DNA of 64,000 bases from Mycoplasma haemofelis str. Langford 1 (GCF_000200735.1 NC_014970.1:992001-1056000); one strand, 5' to 3'. Positions 49,541 to 59,524 are shown, counted from the first letter of the stretch. Notes: generated by a model not told the origin, from the sequence alone. A program made the numbers and translations.

Positions 49541-50167
49541 ATGAGTAAACAAATAAGAATAGCTGCCATCACTCCAGATAGCGTGGAGGACATGGAGCTA
49601 ATAGTTCCTGTTGATATTTGAAAGAGAGCTAAGTTTATAGTTGATGTAATTGTCTACGATACTAAGACTAGTTTTAGCTTGAATTATTCTGGTCTTAGAG
49701 TATCTTCCCAATTGAAGATAAAGGACATAAATATGATCCAATATGACGCTATTTTCTTGCTCGGTGGTCCTAGGTGGAAGAATTTCTTAAATCCTGCATC
49801 AATAGAGAAGGATGTTAAGGATCCTAAGTTACACGTAACTCTAGAGAAGTTCTTTAATGACCCCGAAAAGTGAATTATCGCTATATGCGGAGCTCCTTCA
49901 GCTTTGATGTGTATCTTGGGGGATGAGAAGGCTAAGGATATTAAATATACTTGCTACAACTCTCCTGAGATAATTGGAGACTTTACTGAGAACTGATTGA
50001 ATAAGAAGGTAGTTATAGATAAGCAAATTATTACTGGTCAAAATGCAGGATGTTCTATGGAGTTGGCTTTTGCTGTAATTGAGAAGTTGGCTGGAATGGA
50101 ATTGGCTAAGGAATTAGCAGACAAGCTATTTTACGATTACAAAGGAACTAAACAAGAGACAGAATAA
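49541..50167 (+). CDS. DJ-1/PfpI family protein
   Basis: 208 aa, ATG 49541 to TAA 50165. DJ-1/PfpI fold: nucleophile-elbow Cys at residue 116 (WIIAICGAPSAL), FLLGGPRW before it and ITGQNAGCSMELAFAVIEKL after, the usual His being replaced by Asn-Ala. Family members act as glyoxalase/deglycase or chaperones; no single reaction can be assigned. Starts 10 nt after tmRNA and may share its transcript. Its 3' end overlaps convergent rplQ by 20 nt. Confidence 0.85.
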
Positions 50168-50492
50168 CTCTATTTTCAGCTGAAAGTTTTAATAGTCTAG
50201 AATAACCTCCGTTTCTTTCCTTATACTTAGGTCCAATCTCTTCAAATAGCTTCTTCATTAACTCTTCCTTCTTATATTTAGAAGTTCCCAGAAGGATAGA
50301 ATCAGCTCTTCTTTTATTCTCTAGAGAACCATTCTTAGAAAGAGTAATAAGCCTCTCTAGAGATCTTTGAGTGTCCTTTCCGTATCTTTTAGTAGTAACT
50401 ATATACCCGTAAGAGATAACATCAGAAATCTGCTGTCTAGTCACCATCTTACGGTGGGAAGGAGTCTTACCCTTCCTATTTATAAAGGACAC
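50148..50492 (-). CDS. rplQ: 50S ribosomal protein L17
   Basis: 114 aa, GTG 50492 to TAG 50148. Last gene of the alpha segment. RKGKTPSHRKMVTRQQISDV and the late GGYSRLLKL block are characteristic. GTG overlaps the rpoA stop (TAGTG). Confidence 0.93.
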   Translation of the reverse strand: MSFINRKGKTPSHRKMVTRQQISDVISYGYIVTTKRYGKDTQRSLERLITLSKNGSLENKRRADSILLGTSKYKKEELMKKLFEEIGPKYKERNGGYSRLLKLSAENRVILSLV

Positions 50493-51472
50493 TAGGAACC
50501 TTTAAATTTAAGACCTTTTTCAGCAAGTTTAGCGATAATCTCGTTAAGAGACTTCTTACCTAGATTCTTAATATTCTCAGCTTCTGCTCTTGTCATTTCT
50601 GCAAGCTCAGTAATAGTATTAATACCATTTTGTTTCAAGCAGTTGAAGGAACGCATAGTCAACTCCAATTCATCAATGGGAGTTGCCATTGCAACCTTCT
50701 TAGTTGCCACTTCAGCTTCCCCAATTAACTTCCTTTTTGAAGTTTCAGGATTGAAAGCAGATATAGGTTCAAGAAGTGAGATTAAAGTGTGAGCAGCTAA
50801 AGAAAGAGCATCAGCAGCTTTAACAGATCCATTTGTCACTAAAGTCAAGTGAAGCTTATCGGTAGTACCTTGCTTAGTTGTTTTCTCTTCCACAACTTTT
50901 CATTCAACTTTAACAATAGGAGAGAAAAGAGAGTCGATGGAAATAATCTTAAGAGTATCTAGTCTTTCTCTATTCTCGGAGAAACTTCTGTAACCTCTAT
51001 CTAGAGTCGCATAAAGTTCCATTCCAAATTCAACATCTTTAGAAAGCTCACAAATTTTTAAATCCTTATTAATAACCTTCATCCCCGGAGGACATTCGAT
51101 ATCGTTCGCATAAACAACCCCAGCTTTATTCTTTTTAATCTTCATAGTTGGTCATTCACTAATGGATTTTTCCTCTAGAGACTGAACGTCAACTACTTTC
51201 TCATCAATGGAAATAACCAGCTTCTTAACATTAAGAATGATGTTTGTAACATCCTCAAGAACACCTTCAGGAGCCATAAATTCATGATCAACTCCATCAA
51301 TTTTGATGGCAAAAACAGCTGCACCCGGAATAGACCCAAGCAACACTCTTCTTAAAGCGTTACCGATAGTAGTACCAAATCCTTGTTTTAAAGGAGAGAT
51401 AACTACTGAAGCCATGTACTGGCTGGATTCAAGTAGCTTGAAGTCGATATTGAATTTAGGAAGTTTGTCCAT
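50492..51472 (-). CDS. rpoA: RNA polymerase alpha subunit
   Basis: 326 aa, ATG 51472 to TAG 50492. N-terminal dimerisation domain with [21 protein letters not shown]-terminal domain (about residues 245-326) with [20 protein letters not shown] and [13 protein letters not shown] for DNA and factor contacts. Two internal Trp are TGA. 38 nt separate it from rpsK, the widest gap in the alpha segment. Confidence 0.96.
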
Positions 51473-51510
51473 GATAGATAGAAAAATCAGCTTCTTTAAT
51501 TATACAAGAT

Positions 51511-51891
51511 TTACCTAGGCTTTTTAGGAGGTTTGCAACCATTATGTGGCAAAGGAGTCACATCCACGATCTCAGTGATAGTGAATCCAAAGGAAGAAAG
51601 TGCCTTTATAGCCACTTCTTTCCCCCTCCCAATTCCCTTCACTTTTATTATCAAATTTTGAAGTCCCAAATTCTGAGCATTCTTACCAATCTTATTAGCT
51701 ACTAGGTTTGCAACGTGAGGAGTAGCCTTCTTAGTTCCTTTAAAGGATAATGTGCCGGCAGATTCCTGAAGCACACACTTACCTTCCTCGTCTGTAATAG
51801 TTATCAAAGTATTATTAAGAGTAGCTGTAATGTGTGCAATTCCAGAATTTAAGACTATCTTTTTCTTCTTTTTGGTAGCTGTGGCAGACAT
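51511..51891 (-). CDS. rpsK: 30S ribosomal protein S11
   Basis: 126 aa, ATG 51891 to TAA 51511. GIAHITATLNNTLITITDEEG, VKGIGRGKEVAIKAL and C-terminal TPLPHNGCKPPKKPR are conserved S11 blocks. ATG overlaps the rpsM stop by 1 nt. Confidence 0.96.
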   Translation of the reverse strand: MSATATKKKKKIVLNSGIAHITATLNNTLITITDEEGKCVLQESAGTLSFKGTKKATPHVANLVANKIGKNAQNLGLQNLIIKVKGIGRGKEVAIKALSSFGFTITEIVDVTPLPHNGCKPPKKPR

Positions 51892-52358
51892 TATTTACTT
51901 TCTATTTTCTTATTAGCAACTGTCTTTCTAGGCCCTTTTCTAGTTCTAGCGTTAGTCCTTGTTCTTTGACCCCTTACAGGAAGGCCTCTCTTATGTCGAA
52001 TCCCTACGTAACAGTTAATTTCAACTAAGTTCTTTATATTATCACTAACCTTCTTCCTCAAATCCCCCTCAAATAGAAATTCATGATAGATATATTTCTC
52101 CTCATTATTCTGAAGGTTAAGAATAGTCTGAGAAATAGTGGAGAGATTATCTTTAGTTAAATCCTTAACGCGCATTCTAAGAACCTTATCAAGCTCTCCC
52201 TTTTCCTTCTTGGAAAGCTTATTCAAAGGTTTAATTTCATTAAAGAAAGCCTTTTGGATTATCTTTCTAGATGTTGAAAAACCAACTCCGTATATCGAGG
52301 TTAAAGCTGCGTAAAGAGTCTTATTATTTGGAATATCTACCCCCAGTATACGCGGCAT
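51891..52358 (-). CDS. rpsM: 30S ribosomal protein S13 with an internal insertion
   Basis: 155 aa, ATG 52358 to TAA 51891, about 30 longer than usual S13. Both ends are normal: [33 protein letters not shown], then [20 protein letters not shown]. The extra residues lie between the first helices and the [13 protein letters not shown] motif (about residues 55-90, including [20 protein letters not shown]). No frame problem is visible, so this is a real insertion facing the head of the small subunit. Confidence 0.94.
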   Translation of the reverse strand: MPRILGVDIPNNKTLYAALTSIYGVGFSTSRKIIQKAFFNEIKPLNKLSKKEKGELDKVLRMRVKDLTKDNLSTISQTILNLQNNEEKYIYHEFLFEGDLRKKVSDNIKNLVEINCYVGIRHKRGLPVRGQRTRTNARTRKGPRKTVANKKIESK

Positions 52359-52364
52359 ATAATG

Positions 52365-52478
52365 CTACTTTTGTCTCTGTTTATGCTTTAAGACCTTACA
52401 AATTACACACACTCTATTTTTTCTCTTAATTACCTTGCAATACTTACATATACACTTCACAGAAGCCCTAACCTTCAT
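52365..52478 (-). CDS. rpmJ: 50S ribosomal protein L36
   Basis: 37 aa, ATG 52478 to TAG 52365. [20 protein letters not shown] with the zinc ligands C11, C14, C27 and H32, ending HKQRQK. The extra Cys at positions 9 and 24 are not part of the standard site. Confidence 0.93.
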   Translation of the reverse strand: MKVRASVKCICKYCKVIKRKNRVCVICKVLKHKQRQK

Positions 52479-52480
52479 AA

Positions 52481-52732
52481 CTACTCTGAAACTGGTGGTT
52501 TCTCTATATACCTCTTTATTATTCTACCCTTAGTAAGATCATAGGGACTGATTTCCACGTCCACCTTATCCCCTAGGATAACGTGAACATTATACTTCTT
52601 CATCTTACCAGAAACGTGACAAGCTATGGCTGTATTATTCTCCAACTCAACCATAACTACTCCGCCCCCTTGTATCTTTCGAACTATCCCTCCTAATAGG
52701 ATCTTATTCTGATTATCCAAGGTACTCAGCAA
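52481..52732 (-). CDS. infA: Translation initiation factor IF-1
   Basis: 83 aa if started at TTG 52732; TTG 52720 (79 aa) is an alternative and no ATG is available. OB-fold with [40 protein letters not shown] and YIEKP, clearly IF-1. It has an extended start relative to the usual MAKEDVIEV opening. Overlaps the end of map by up to 20 nt. Confidence 0.9.
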   Translation of the reverse strand: MLSTLDNQNKILLGGIVRKIQGGGVVMVELENNTAIACHVSGKMKKYNVHVILGDKVDVEISPYDLTKGRIIKRYIEKPPVSE

Positions 52733-53501
52733 CCTCTTCTGGAGAGGCAGTTATTACTTCTATTCCGTCCTCTTTAATTAATACCATATGCTCCCAATGA
52801 CAAGTCATGGCATTTGGCTCTTTTGAAAGGATATCGAAACCATTATTTCCTTTCGTGTATTCCCCCGTAACTTGATCTAATAACATTGGCTCTATACATA
52901 TAACCATACCGGGAACTATCTTAACTCCTTGCCCTTTAAGCATCCCTTTATTAAAGATATGGGGATTTAAATGTAATTGCTTTCCAATAGCATGCCCAAC
53001 GAATCCATCTATTATGGAATACTTACTATTAGCTTTAACAAAGCTATCTATTGCAAAAGCTATATCACCTTGGGTACAATTGGGCTTCACAGCTTTTATT
53101 CCCTCCCAAAGAGCTTCTTTCCCTAACTTTATAAAGTCTGCATACTTCTTATTGGACTCGGGGGATACTATAAGGGTAATGGCGGAGTCTATGAATATGG
53201 ATTTATGTTTAAATCCTATATCCAGAGTTACCTTATCAGTGGCCGACAAGGTAACATCATGTCCTACTCCGTGGATGATACAGTCATTAACTGAGATACA
53301 TATATTCCCAGGGAAGTTGTGGTACATATAAAAGGCCGTACCTACTCCAAATTGAGCAAATAGCTCAGCTGCCTTATCGTTAATTTCCTTTCCAGTTATC
53401 CCGGGTTTTACAAATTCCGCTAGTGACTTACTAATAGACCGTCATATCTTACCCCCTTCACGCATTTCATCCAGTTCTGCTGGGGTTAATTTACTTTCCA
53501 T
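52713..53501 (-). CDS. map: Methionine aminopeptidase
   Basis: 262 aa, ATG 53501 to TAA 52713. Removes N-terminal Met co-translationally. Pita-bread metal ligands are in place: DIGFKHKSIFIDSA, DGFVGHAIGKQLHLNPHI, VPGMVICIEPML, HWEHMVLI. The upstream 40 nt separate it from a plus-strand gene, so map and everything downstream probably need their own promoter here instead of sharing that of secY-adk. Confidence 0.95.
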
Positions 53502-53652
53502 AAATCCAAAATCTTTAAAATGACCCCTTACATTTTAATGAATGAAGTTTCCCGCTAGCTACAGAGTAATTAAAGCCCTTTCTTCGGTAATGGGGTTTTT
53601 TGGGTTAATTGGTTGTGTGGCTGGACTTATTGCTGGGATTGTACATAATCCC

Positions 53653-53668
53653 GAAATCGCGAAATCGC
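53653..53668 (+). repeat. 8-bp tandem repeat inside small membrane-protein gene
   Basis: GAAATCGC twice, followed by GAAA. One unit less would carry the frame from HNPEIAK into QVKEKEEK. Confidence 0.8.
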
Positions 53669-53743
53669 GAAACAGGTAAAGGAGAAGGAAGAGAAAGCAA
53701 AGCAATCATCGCAACAAGCAACAACGTCAAGTAGTGGGAGTTC

Positions 53744-53770
53744 AGCGGGTAGTAGCGGGTAGTAGCGGGG
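53744..53770 (+). repeat. 10-bp tandem repeat inside small membrane-protein gene
   Basis: AGCGGGTAGT twice plus AGCGGGG. With two units the Ser/Gly frame hits TAG; with one it continues SAGSSGASGTG to TAA 53803. Confidence 0.8.
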
Positions 53771-53801
53771 CAAGTGGTACTGGTGTAGGAACACCTGCTG
53801 C

Positions 53802-54422
53802 TTAATTCTTATAGACTTTAAATCTATCTATGAAATCTCAGATACCTTCGGAAGCATCCAACTCTTCCAAAATACCCAGTTTCTTATAGTAATCTATAAG
53901 GGGTTGTGTGCACTCCTTATATGTATTAAGGCGCTTCCTAATTACCTCCTCAGAGTCATCAGTTCTCTTATAGAGCTTAGAACCATCGAAATCACATATA
54001 CCAGCTACTTTAGGGGGATTATGGATTAAGTTGAAGGAGTGATCTTCCTTCTCACACAGAACTCTATTGGATAGTCTTTGTATTACGTATTCCTCAGATT
54101 TAGGAACTAGGTAGAAGACTCTATTTATAGGAAAGTGATTCTTAATGAATTCGGCTTGGCCGGCCGTTCTGGGATATCCATCCATTATTAGCACTACATC
54201 AGGATCCTCCTTTTGAATTCTCTGCAACTCATCTAGAGCTATCTTATTAACATCATCATCTGTAACCAAGTTCCCTGAGCTTAAGATATCCTTATATTTC
54301 TCCTTTGCGGCTCTTAGAATCTTCCCAGTAGAGAAGTATCTAAATTTGAATTTATTTACCAGCTCTTGGGAAAGGCAACCCTTTCCTATACCTGGTACAC
54401 CAAGAAGAAGTAAGAGAGTCAT
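53802..54422 (-). CDS. adk: Adenylate kinase
   Basis: 206 aa, ATG 54422 to TAA 53802. Interconverts AMP, ADP and ATP. P-loop GVPGIGKG at residues 8-15, FSTGKILR for AMP binding, DGYPRTAGQA, and a LID region with C in CDFDGSKLYKR but not the full four-Cys zinc set. Ends FIDRFKVYKN after a TGA Trp. Confidence 0.94.
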
Positions 54423-54434
54423 AAGAGAAGAATT

Positions 54435-55814
54435 TTACCACAGATAAAACTGCTTCTCCTCAGCTAAATTCGCATCCAAATTCTGCTTTATTTGAGTACC
54501 TAGAATTACATTCTTAGACTTATAGCGAGAAGCAATGGTATTGGACTTAATGGAGTCTAGTACCTGTATAGATCCCGACACCAGAATGATAATTCCCGTA
54601 CCCCCAAGAGCCATATTTCCGGGCATTCCTGTAAACATGTTCATTAAGTTAGGGAGTACAGCCACAAAGGCTAGGAATGGTGCTCCAAAGCAATTTATTC
54701 TATTAACTACCGATTTAAGATGATTGTAGGTATGTTGTCCAGATCTAATACCGGGTATGAATCGTCCAGACTTACCAAAGTTCCTAGTCATCTCCTCTAA
54801 GTTAAGTTGGATGTGACTATACACAAAGGAGAAGAATATTATTAGTCAAAAGTAAATAGCCAATCCAAGGGGGCTTCCTAAGGAGAGATAAGACTTTACG
54901 AAGGAAGATACGGAGGGATACTTATTCTTAAGAAGCTCTCCTAAAGCACTCGGGAATACCATAAGAGATCCAGCAAAGACAACTGGGGTAATTCCTGCTG
55001 GCATCAGCTTTATTGGAAGATAAGAAAGCTTCTTCCTATCAAAAATAAGTCCTTGTCCTGTTTGCTGAATGGGGATCTTTCTGGTGGAGCCGTTAATGAA
55101 TACTATTAGGAGAAGGATTAGGAAGTAGAAGAAGAGGTAGATGACGAATTTAAAGATGGCTATGAATTCCTTATGCTCAGGGATAACTGTATTATCTGAA
55201 GATAGATATTTATAGGCTTGTGTGAATGTGTCTGGGAGAGAGCTGGCAATCCCAGACATCATAAGAATGGTAATTCCATTTCCAAGACCTCTCTTGGAGA
55301 TGATATCGGCTAAGAATAGGGAGATGTAGGTACCACTAACGAATAGTATTACTAAAAGAGTTCTCTCGCCGGCGGGAAGGCTTCAGAAGCCGGCGACTTC
55401 AGAACCTGCAAAATTCTTAAATTTAACTGCATTACCTGCACTAACTAGAGTAATGGTACCTAGGGAGGTCATTACTGCGAAAGGGAAGGCTAAGAGCCTA
55501 GTATAAAGCTCCATCTTATACCTACCCCTCTCCCCACCTTTCCTTAACTCTGCAAGGTGCCTCACGATGTCATTAGACATCATGTGGATGATAATTTGGG
55601 CAGTAATGTAGGGAGAGATTCCTACGGAGAATAGACTGACTTTCTTTAGACCACCACCCCCAAGTAAGTTCAATAGCTGAGAGAGACCCCCCTCATTCTT
55701 GAAATTATTTAAAGTTATTCCGGGTACTGTTACGTGAGAACCCAGTTGGAATATAAAGAGGATAAATAGAGTTGAGAATATTGCAACTCAAGTATCCCTA
55801 TTCCCTCGAACCAC
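54435..55814 (-). CDS. secY: Protein translocase subunit SecY
   Basis: 459 aa, GTG 55814 to TAA 54435; a TAG lies in frame just upstream, so this is the first start. Ten-helix Sec channel. GGGGLKKVSLFSVGISPYIT is the conserved TM2 block, KKLSYLPIKLMPAGITPVVF the region before TM7, and [17 protein letters not shown] near the end. All exported or anchored proteins of the accessory array would have to pass this channel. Overlaps rplO by 17 nt. Confidence 0.95.
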
Positions 55815-56253
55815 CTATCAAATTAGCACTATTCTTACCGGATTCCAAAGCCTCCTTTGCCCCTTTAGAATAAGAATGTGCTCAAACAGAAACTCCTTCT
55901 AATTCAACTTGGTTACCTATGAATTTAATATGTCTATCTCTTTTATGTACGATACCCAACTGAAGAAGAACCTCTAAAGTAAATTCCTTTATGTCCTTGA
56001 AGTAATTAAGATCCCTAATATTGATGGCCTTTATCTTCTTTTCGAATACATAGTTATTGAAACCATACTTACCCACCTTTCTATAAAGTGGCATTTGACC
56101 ACCTTCAAAACCAAGTCTAACATTGCCTGACTTCCTAGCCTTTTGACCCTTAGTACCTCGGGTACTTCTACCCCCCATTCCAGAGGAGAATCCTCTACCT
56201 ACCCTCTTTCTCTTATGACCCCTAGAGCCTTTGGCTGGAGATATTAGAAGCAT
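55798..56253 (-). CDS. rplO: 50S ribosomal protein L15
   Basis: 151 aa, ATG 56253 to TAG 55798. [33 protein letters not shown] and [17 protein letters not shown] are hallmark L15 blocks; the C-terminal third follows a TGA Trp ([15 protein letters not shown]). Confidence 0.95.
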
Positions 56254-56254
56254 C

Positions 56255-56830
56255 CTATTCTAGGTGAAATAACTCTTTAAAGGTCTTATCTCTAAGTCTG
56301 GAGATATAAGCAGGGCTTCTTTGATTCTTAAGCGCTTCTATAGTCGCCCTAATCATATTCATAGGAGTACTAGAACCTAAATTCTTGGAATATATGTCTG
56401 TGTATCCAGCCAACTCGAGGATGGTCTTAATGGTACCACCAGCAATAATACCGGTACCAGGTTTAGCGGGCTTTATAAGAACCTTAGAAGCCCCATGTTT
56501 TCCTAAGAACTCATGGAACACAGTTCCCTTGGAGTTCATGGAAACTTTAACAACATTCTTCATCGCATTCTTAACGGCCTTTCTAACTGCAGATTGAAAC
56601 TCCTTAGACTTCCCAATTCCGTAACCAATCTTACCTTTCTTATTCCCAATAACTACTAGAACCCAAGCCCTACTTTGACGACCCCCTTTTGTTGTTTTAG
56701 AAACCCTCTTAGCCTTTACTACCTTCTCTTCATATTCAGACTTGTAAGTCTTTCTTTGAAAAGGCTTAACAGCCTTGGAAGTGGGTTTCTTCTCAGTTAC
56801 TATAGGATCTCCTGAAATAATAACGTTCAT
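56255..56830 (-). CDS. rpsE: 30S ribosomal protein S5
   Basis: 191 aa, ATG 56830 to TAG 56255. Double-stranded-RNA-binding N-terminal domain preceded by a basic extension ([20 protein letters not shown]). [20 protein letters not shown] and [20 protein letters not shown] are typical. Decoding-fidelity protein. Confidence 0.95.
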   Translation of the reverse strand: MNVIISGDPIVTEKKPTSKAVKPFQRKTYKSEYEEKVVKAKRVSKTTKGGRQSRAWVLVVIGNKKGKIGYGIGKSKEFQSAVRKAVKNAMKNVVKVSMNSKGTVFHEFLGKHGASKVLIKPAKPGTGIIAGGTIKTILELAGYTDIYSKNLGSSTPMNMIRATIEALKNQRSPAYISRLRDKTFKELFHLE

Positions 56831-57174
56831 TAGATCTTAATTCCCTCTTCCCTAAGTACGTCAGCTATAACTGCAATTCTTCCGTGATACTTATGTCCCC
56901 CCCTGTCTAGAACCAACCTGTCAATATTTAATTCCTTAAGTCTTTTAGAAAGATCCTTCGCCAGCAAAATACAATTTTCCTTATTCCCGTTGGCAAGCTT
57001 TAAAGATAGGCTGGAAGAGGATGCAATTGTTCTTTGTTGAGCATCATCTAAAGCCTGGGCATAGACGTGGGAATTAGTCTTAGTAATACGAAGTCTAATA
57101 TGTTCATTACCCCTACGAATATTCTTAAGTATACGCTTATGTCTACTCTTCAGAAGCTCTCTCTTAGATTTCAT
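56830..57174 (-). CDS. rplR: 50S ribosomal protein L18
   Basis: 114 aa, ATG 57174 to TAG/TAA 56830. RHKRILKNIRRGNEHIRLRI at the start and DRGGHKYHGRIAVIADVLRE at the end; binds 5S rRNA. Coupled by 1-nt overlaps on both sides. Confidence 0.95.
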   Translation of the reverse strand: MKSKRELLKSRHKRILKNIRRGNEHIRLRITKTNSHVYAQALDDAQQRTIASSSSLSLKLANGNKENCILLAKDLSKRLKELNIDRLVLDRGGHKYHGRIAVIADVLREEGIKI

Positions 57175-57725
57175 TATTTCTTAGACCCTTCAGAAGTCTT
57201 ACCAACTTTTCTAAGTATAACCTCCCCTTTATATTTGATACCCTTACCTTTATATGGCTCGGGAGGTCTAAATCCTCTTATCTTAGAAGCAAATTCCCCT
57301 AAGGACTGCCTATTATAGGAAGTCAATTCTAATTCTAGAGAGGATACTGGCTTTACCTTTATATCGGCCGGAATATCAACGAATATCGGGTGGGAGTATC
57401 CTAAATCCAAACGAATCCTACTTCCTTCAACTGCAGCCTTATAACCAACTCCAACTATCTCCAAACTCTTGGAGAAGCCTTTTGTCAATCCAACAAAGGC
57501 ATTCAGGACTAAAGCATTAATGGTTCCGTATTGGGATCTGGACTGCTTTGAATTATTAACCTTTTGGGTCATAAACTTCTTATCTTCGATAATCGGTTTC
57601 ACAAAGAAACGACTATAGGGAATGGAGATACTATTCCCTCCTCCGGAGACAAGAATAGAATCTTCCCCTACTGCAACAGTCAATCCTTCGGGAACTTCTA
57701 AAACTCTATTACCTATTCGTGACAT
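57174..57725 (-). CDS. rplF: 50S ribosomal protein L6
   Basis: 183 aa. I chose ATG 57725 ([15 protein letters not shown]), the canonical L6 opening; TTG 57731 would add two residues. Ends FRPPEPYKGKGIKYKGEV...KVGKTSEGSKK at TAA 57174. ATG overlaps the rpsH stop in TAATG. Confidence 0.94.
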   Translation of the reverse strand: MSRIGNRVLEVPEGLTVAVGEDSILVSGGGNSISIPYSRFFVKPIIEDKKFMTQKVNNSKQSRSQYGTINALVLNAFVGLTKGFSKSLEIVGVGYKAAVEGSRIRLDLGYSHPIFVDIPADIKVKPVSSLELELTSYNRQSLGEFASKIRGFRPPEPYKGKGIKYKGEVILRKVGKTSEGSKK

Positions 57726-58120
57726 TATCAAATATGAAGAAGTACTTCGCCCCCAAGATTAAGCTTTCTAGACTCCTTCTCCCCCATCACATTTTGATTG
57801 GTAGAGATAATAGCCGTTCCCATTCCATTCATAACTATAGGTAAATTCTTAGCTTTGCAATAGACACGATACCCAGGCTTAGAAACTCTCTTTATTCCGC
57901 GAATTGCGGAAACTCCGTCTTTATACTTGAAGAAAATGGTGGCTACAGAAATGCCTGTTTCGGAAGTCTTATGTACAAAGCCTTCTATATACCCCTCATC
58001 TTCCAAAATCTGAAGGATAGATTTGATTACCTTGGAAGAATAGAAGGTAGCTTCCTTCTTCCTGACACGAATAGCGTTATTTATCTGACAAACAACGTTT
58101 GCTATCGGATCTGTTATCAT
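57725..58120 (-). CDS. rpsH: 30S ribosomal protein S8
   Basis: 131 aa, ATG 58120 to TAA 57725. The final residues are GGEVLLHIW, with the last Trp encoded by TGA 57728-57730; S8 proteins normally end GEVLCYVW, so this is direct evidence for UGA as Trp. [20 protein letters not shown] and [11 protein letters not shown] are conserved. Confidence 0.96.
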
Positions 58121-58299
58121 GAAGCTTTTCTAATTCCAGGAAGGTATCCTTTAGTTGCAAAATCTCTAAAGCAAAGACGACACAAGGAGAAATCTCTAAA
58201 TACAGCTCTAGCCCTTCCACATCTTTGACATCTATTATACGCCCTAACTTTAAACTTAGGGTGCCTCTTACACTTCTCTATTAACGCCTTCCTAGCCAT
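58114..58299 (-). CDS. rpsN: 30S ribosomal protein S14, zinc-type
   Basis: 61 aa, ATG 58299 to TAA 58114. CQRCGR and CRLCFR supply four zinc ligands. Ends GIRKASW, the usual S14Z end, with Trp encoded by TGA 58117-58119. Overlaps rpsH by 7 nt and rplE by 8 nt. Confidence 0.96.
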
Positions 58300-58840
58300 T
58301 TCTCTTAGTTAACGGACAACCTAAAGCCAAAAGAAGTTCGTATGCATGATCATCATTATCAGAGGAAGTAACAAAGGTAATATCCATGCCTCTAGTTTTT
58401 TTAATTTCATCATAAACGATTTCTGTAAAGATAATTTGCTCCTTTATTCCTATTGTCAAATTACCCCTTCCATCAAAAGCATTACCCTTAATCCCTTTAA
58501 AGTCCCTCACCCTAGGTAAAGCAACATTGAACAGCTTCTCTATGAAATTCCACATGCGTGCATCCCTAAGAGTAACTTTAAGTCCAATGGGCTGTCCTTG
58601 TCTCAACTTAAATTCAGCAACAGACTTCTTTGCTTTAGTGATGTAAGGCTTCTGGTTAGTAATTAGTTGAAGTTCACTAAAAGAAGATTCCAAGAACCTC
58701 CTATCTTGAGAAGCATCTCCACACCCTATATTAACCACCACTTTCTCTAATTTAGGAACTTGCATAACAGATGAAAGATTAAGCTTATCCTTTAGACTAA
58801 ATACTATCTCCTCTCTAAAGCGCTTCTGCAACTGATTCAT
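58292..58840 (-). CDS. rplE: 50S ribosomal protein L5
   Basis: 182 aa, ATG 58840 to TAG 58292. [40 protein letters not shown] and [11 protein letters not shown] identify L5, which binds 5S rRNA and the P-site tRNA. Confidence 0.96.
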   Translation of the reverse strand: MNQLQKRFREEIVFSLKDKLNLSSVMQVPKLEKVVVNIGCGDASQDRRFLESSFSELQLITNQKPYITKAKKSVAEFKLRQGQPIGLKVTLRDARMWNFIEKLFNVALPRVRDFKGIKGNAFDGRGNLTIGIKEQIIFTEIVYDEIKKTRGMDITFVTSSDNDDHAYELLLALGCPLTKRNG

Positions 58841-58844
58841 AATA

Positions 58845-59153
58845 CTAAACTAGTTTAGGAACCTCTTCCCCTGTCTTCTTATTAACCCTAATCTTCTTCC
58901 CATCCTTAACTTCAAATCGAATCTTAACAGGCTTATCTGTCTTAGGATCCAAAAGAACTACTTTAGAAATATGTAAAGGAGCCTCTTTCTCAATAGAACC
59001 TTCTTCAGACCCTTTCTTATGTCTCCGTACCTTATTAACTCCCTCTACGATAATCTTACCTTCTGATGGAAAGACTCTAGTTACAACTCCAATAGCCCCT
59101 TTATTCTTACCATATATAACCTTCACCTTATCCTTCCTACAGATCTTATTCAT
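58845..59153 (-). CDS. rplX: 50S ribosomal protein L24
   Basis: 102 aa, ATG 59153 to TAG 58845. KOW motif KVKVIYGKNKGAIGVVTRVF followed by IIVEGVNKVRRHKKG. Assembly initiator of the large subunit. Confidence 0.95.
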   Translation of the reverse strand: MNKICRKDKVKVIYGKNKGAIGVVTRVFPSEGKIIVEGVNKVRRHKKGSEEGSIEKEAPLHISKVVLLDPKTDKPVKIRFEVKDGKKIRVNKKTGEEVPKLV

Positions 59154-59155
59154 GG

Positions 59156-59524
59156 CTATAAAACAACGGGAGCTAGGGAAAGTATACTGTTGTATCCTCC
59201 CTTTCTTAACTCCCTAGTTACAGGACCAAAGATACGTGTTCCAATTGGATTCTTATCCGCTTTTATAAGCACACAGGCATTGTCGTCAAATGAGATCATA
59301 ACCCCATTCTTCCTAGAAATAGGTCTTCTAGTTCTCACAACCAAAGCTTTAAATACATCCCCTTTTTTAACATTTCCGGAAGTAGATAAAGATTTAACAG
59401 ACACTAAAACCACATCCCCTATGGAAGCATAACGCCTTCCTGTACCTCCGTAAACTTTAATAACTCCTACTTCCTTAGCGCCAGAGTTATCCGCCACGCT
59501 AAGGCGGCTCATAAACTGAATCAT
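59156..59524 (-). CDS. rplN: 50S ribosomal protein L14
   Basis: 122 aa, ATG 59524 to TAG 59156. [36 protein letters not shown] and [13 protein letters not shown] are diagnostic. A second Met at position 5 is the closer match to some annotations but ATG 59524 gives the standard L14 opening. Confidence 0.95.
   Translation of the reverse strand: MIQFMSRLSVADNSGAKEVGVIKVYGGTGRRYASIGDVVLVSVKSLSTSGNVKKGDVFKALVVRTRRPISRKNGVMISFDDNACVLIKADKNPIGTRIFGPVTRELRKGGYNSILSLAPVVL

Larger units (their letters stand above)
53542..53805 (+). pseudogene. Small membrane-protein gene broken by 8-bp and 10-bp repeats
   Basis: ATG 53542 opens a frame (MKFPASYRVIKALSSVMGFF, GLIGCVAGLIAGIVHN) that stops at 53677-53679 after 45 codons. 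Removing one GAAATCGC unit (53653-53668) and one AGCGGGTAGT unit (53744-53770) gives a continuous 81-residue protein. That protein has an anchor, a Lys/Glu stretch (KQVKEKEEKAKQ) and a Ser/Gly-rich tail ending GTPAA at TAA 53803. The N-terminus resembles the small peptide at 27952. It lies on the opposite strand between adk and map, and its reconstructed stop overlaps the adk stop in a TTAA palindrome. Phase-off gene or pseudogene. Confidence 0.6.

Noticed and set aside
49531..49545. Rho-independent terminator after tmRNA
   Set aside because: Only 10 nt separate CCA from the next start codon and no hairpin with a T-run is present.
53542..53805. Sequencing error as the sole explanation of the broken frame
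   Set aside because: The two disruptions coincide with perfect tandem repeat units of 8 and 10 bp, which is the pattern of real slippage; assembly collapse or expansion still needs a read check.
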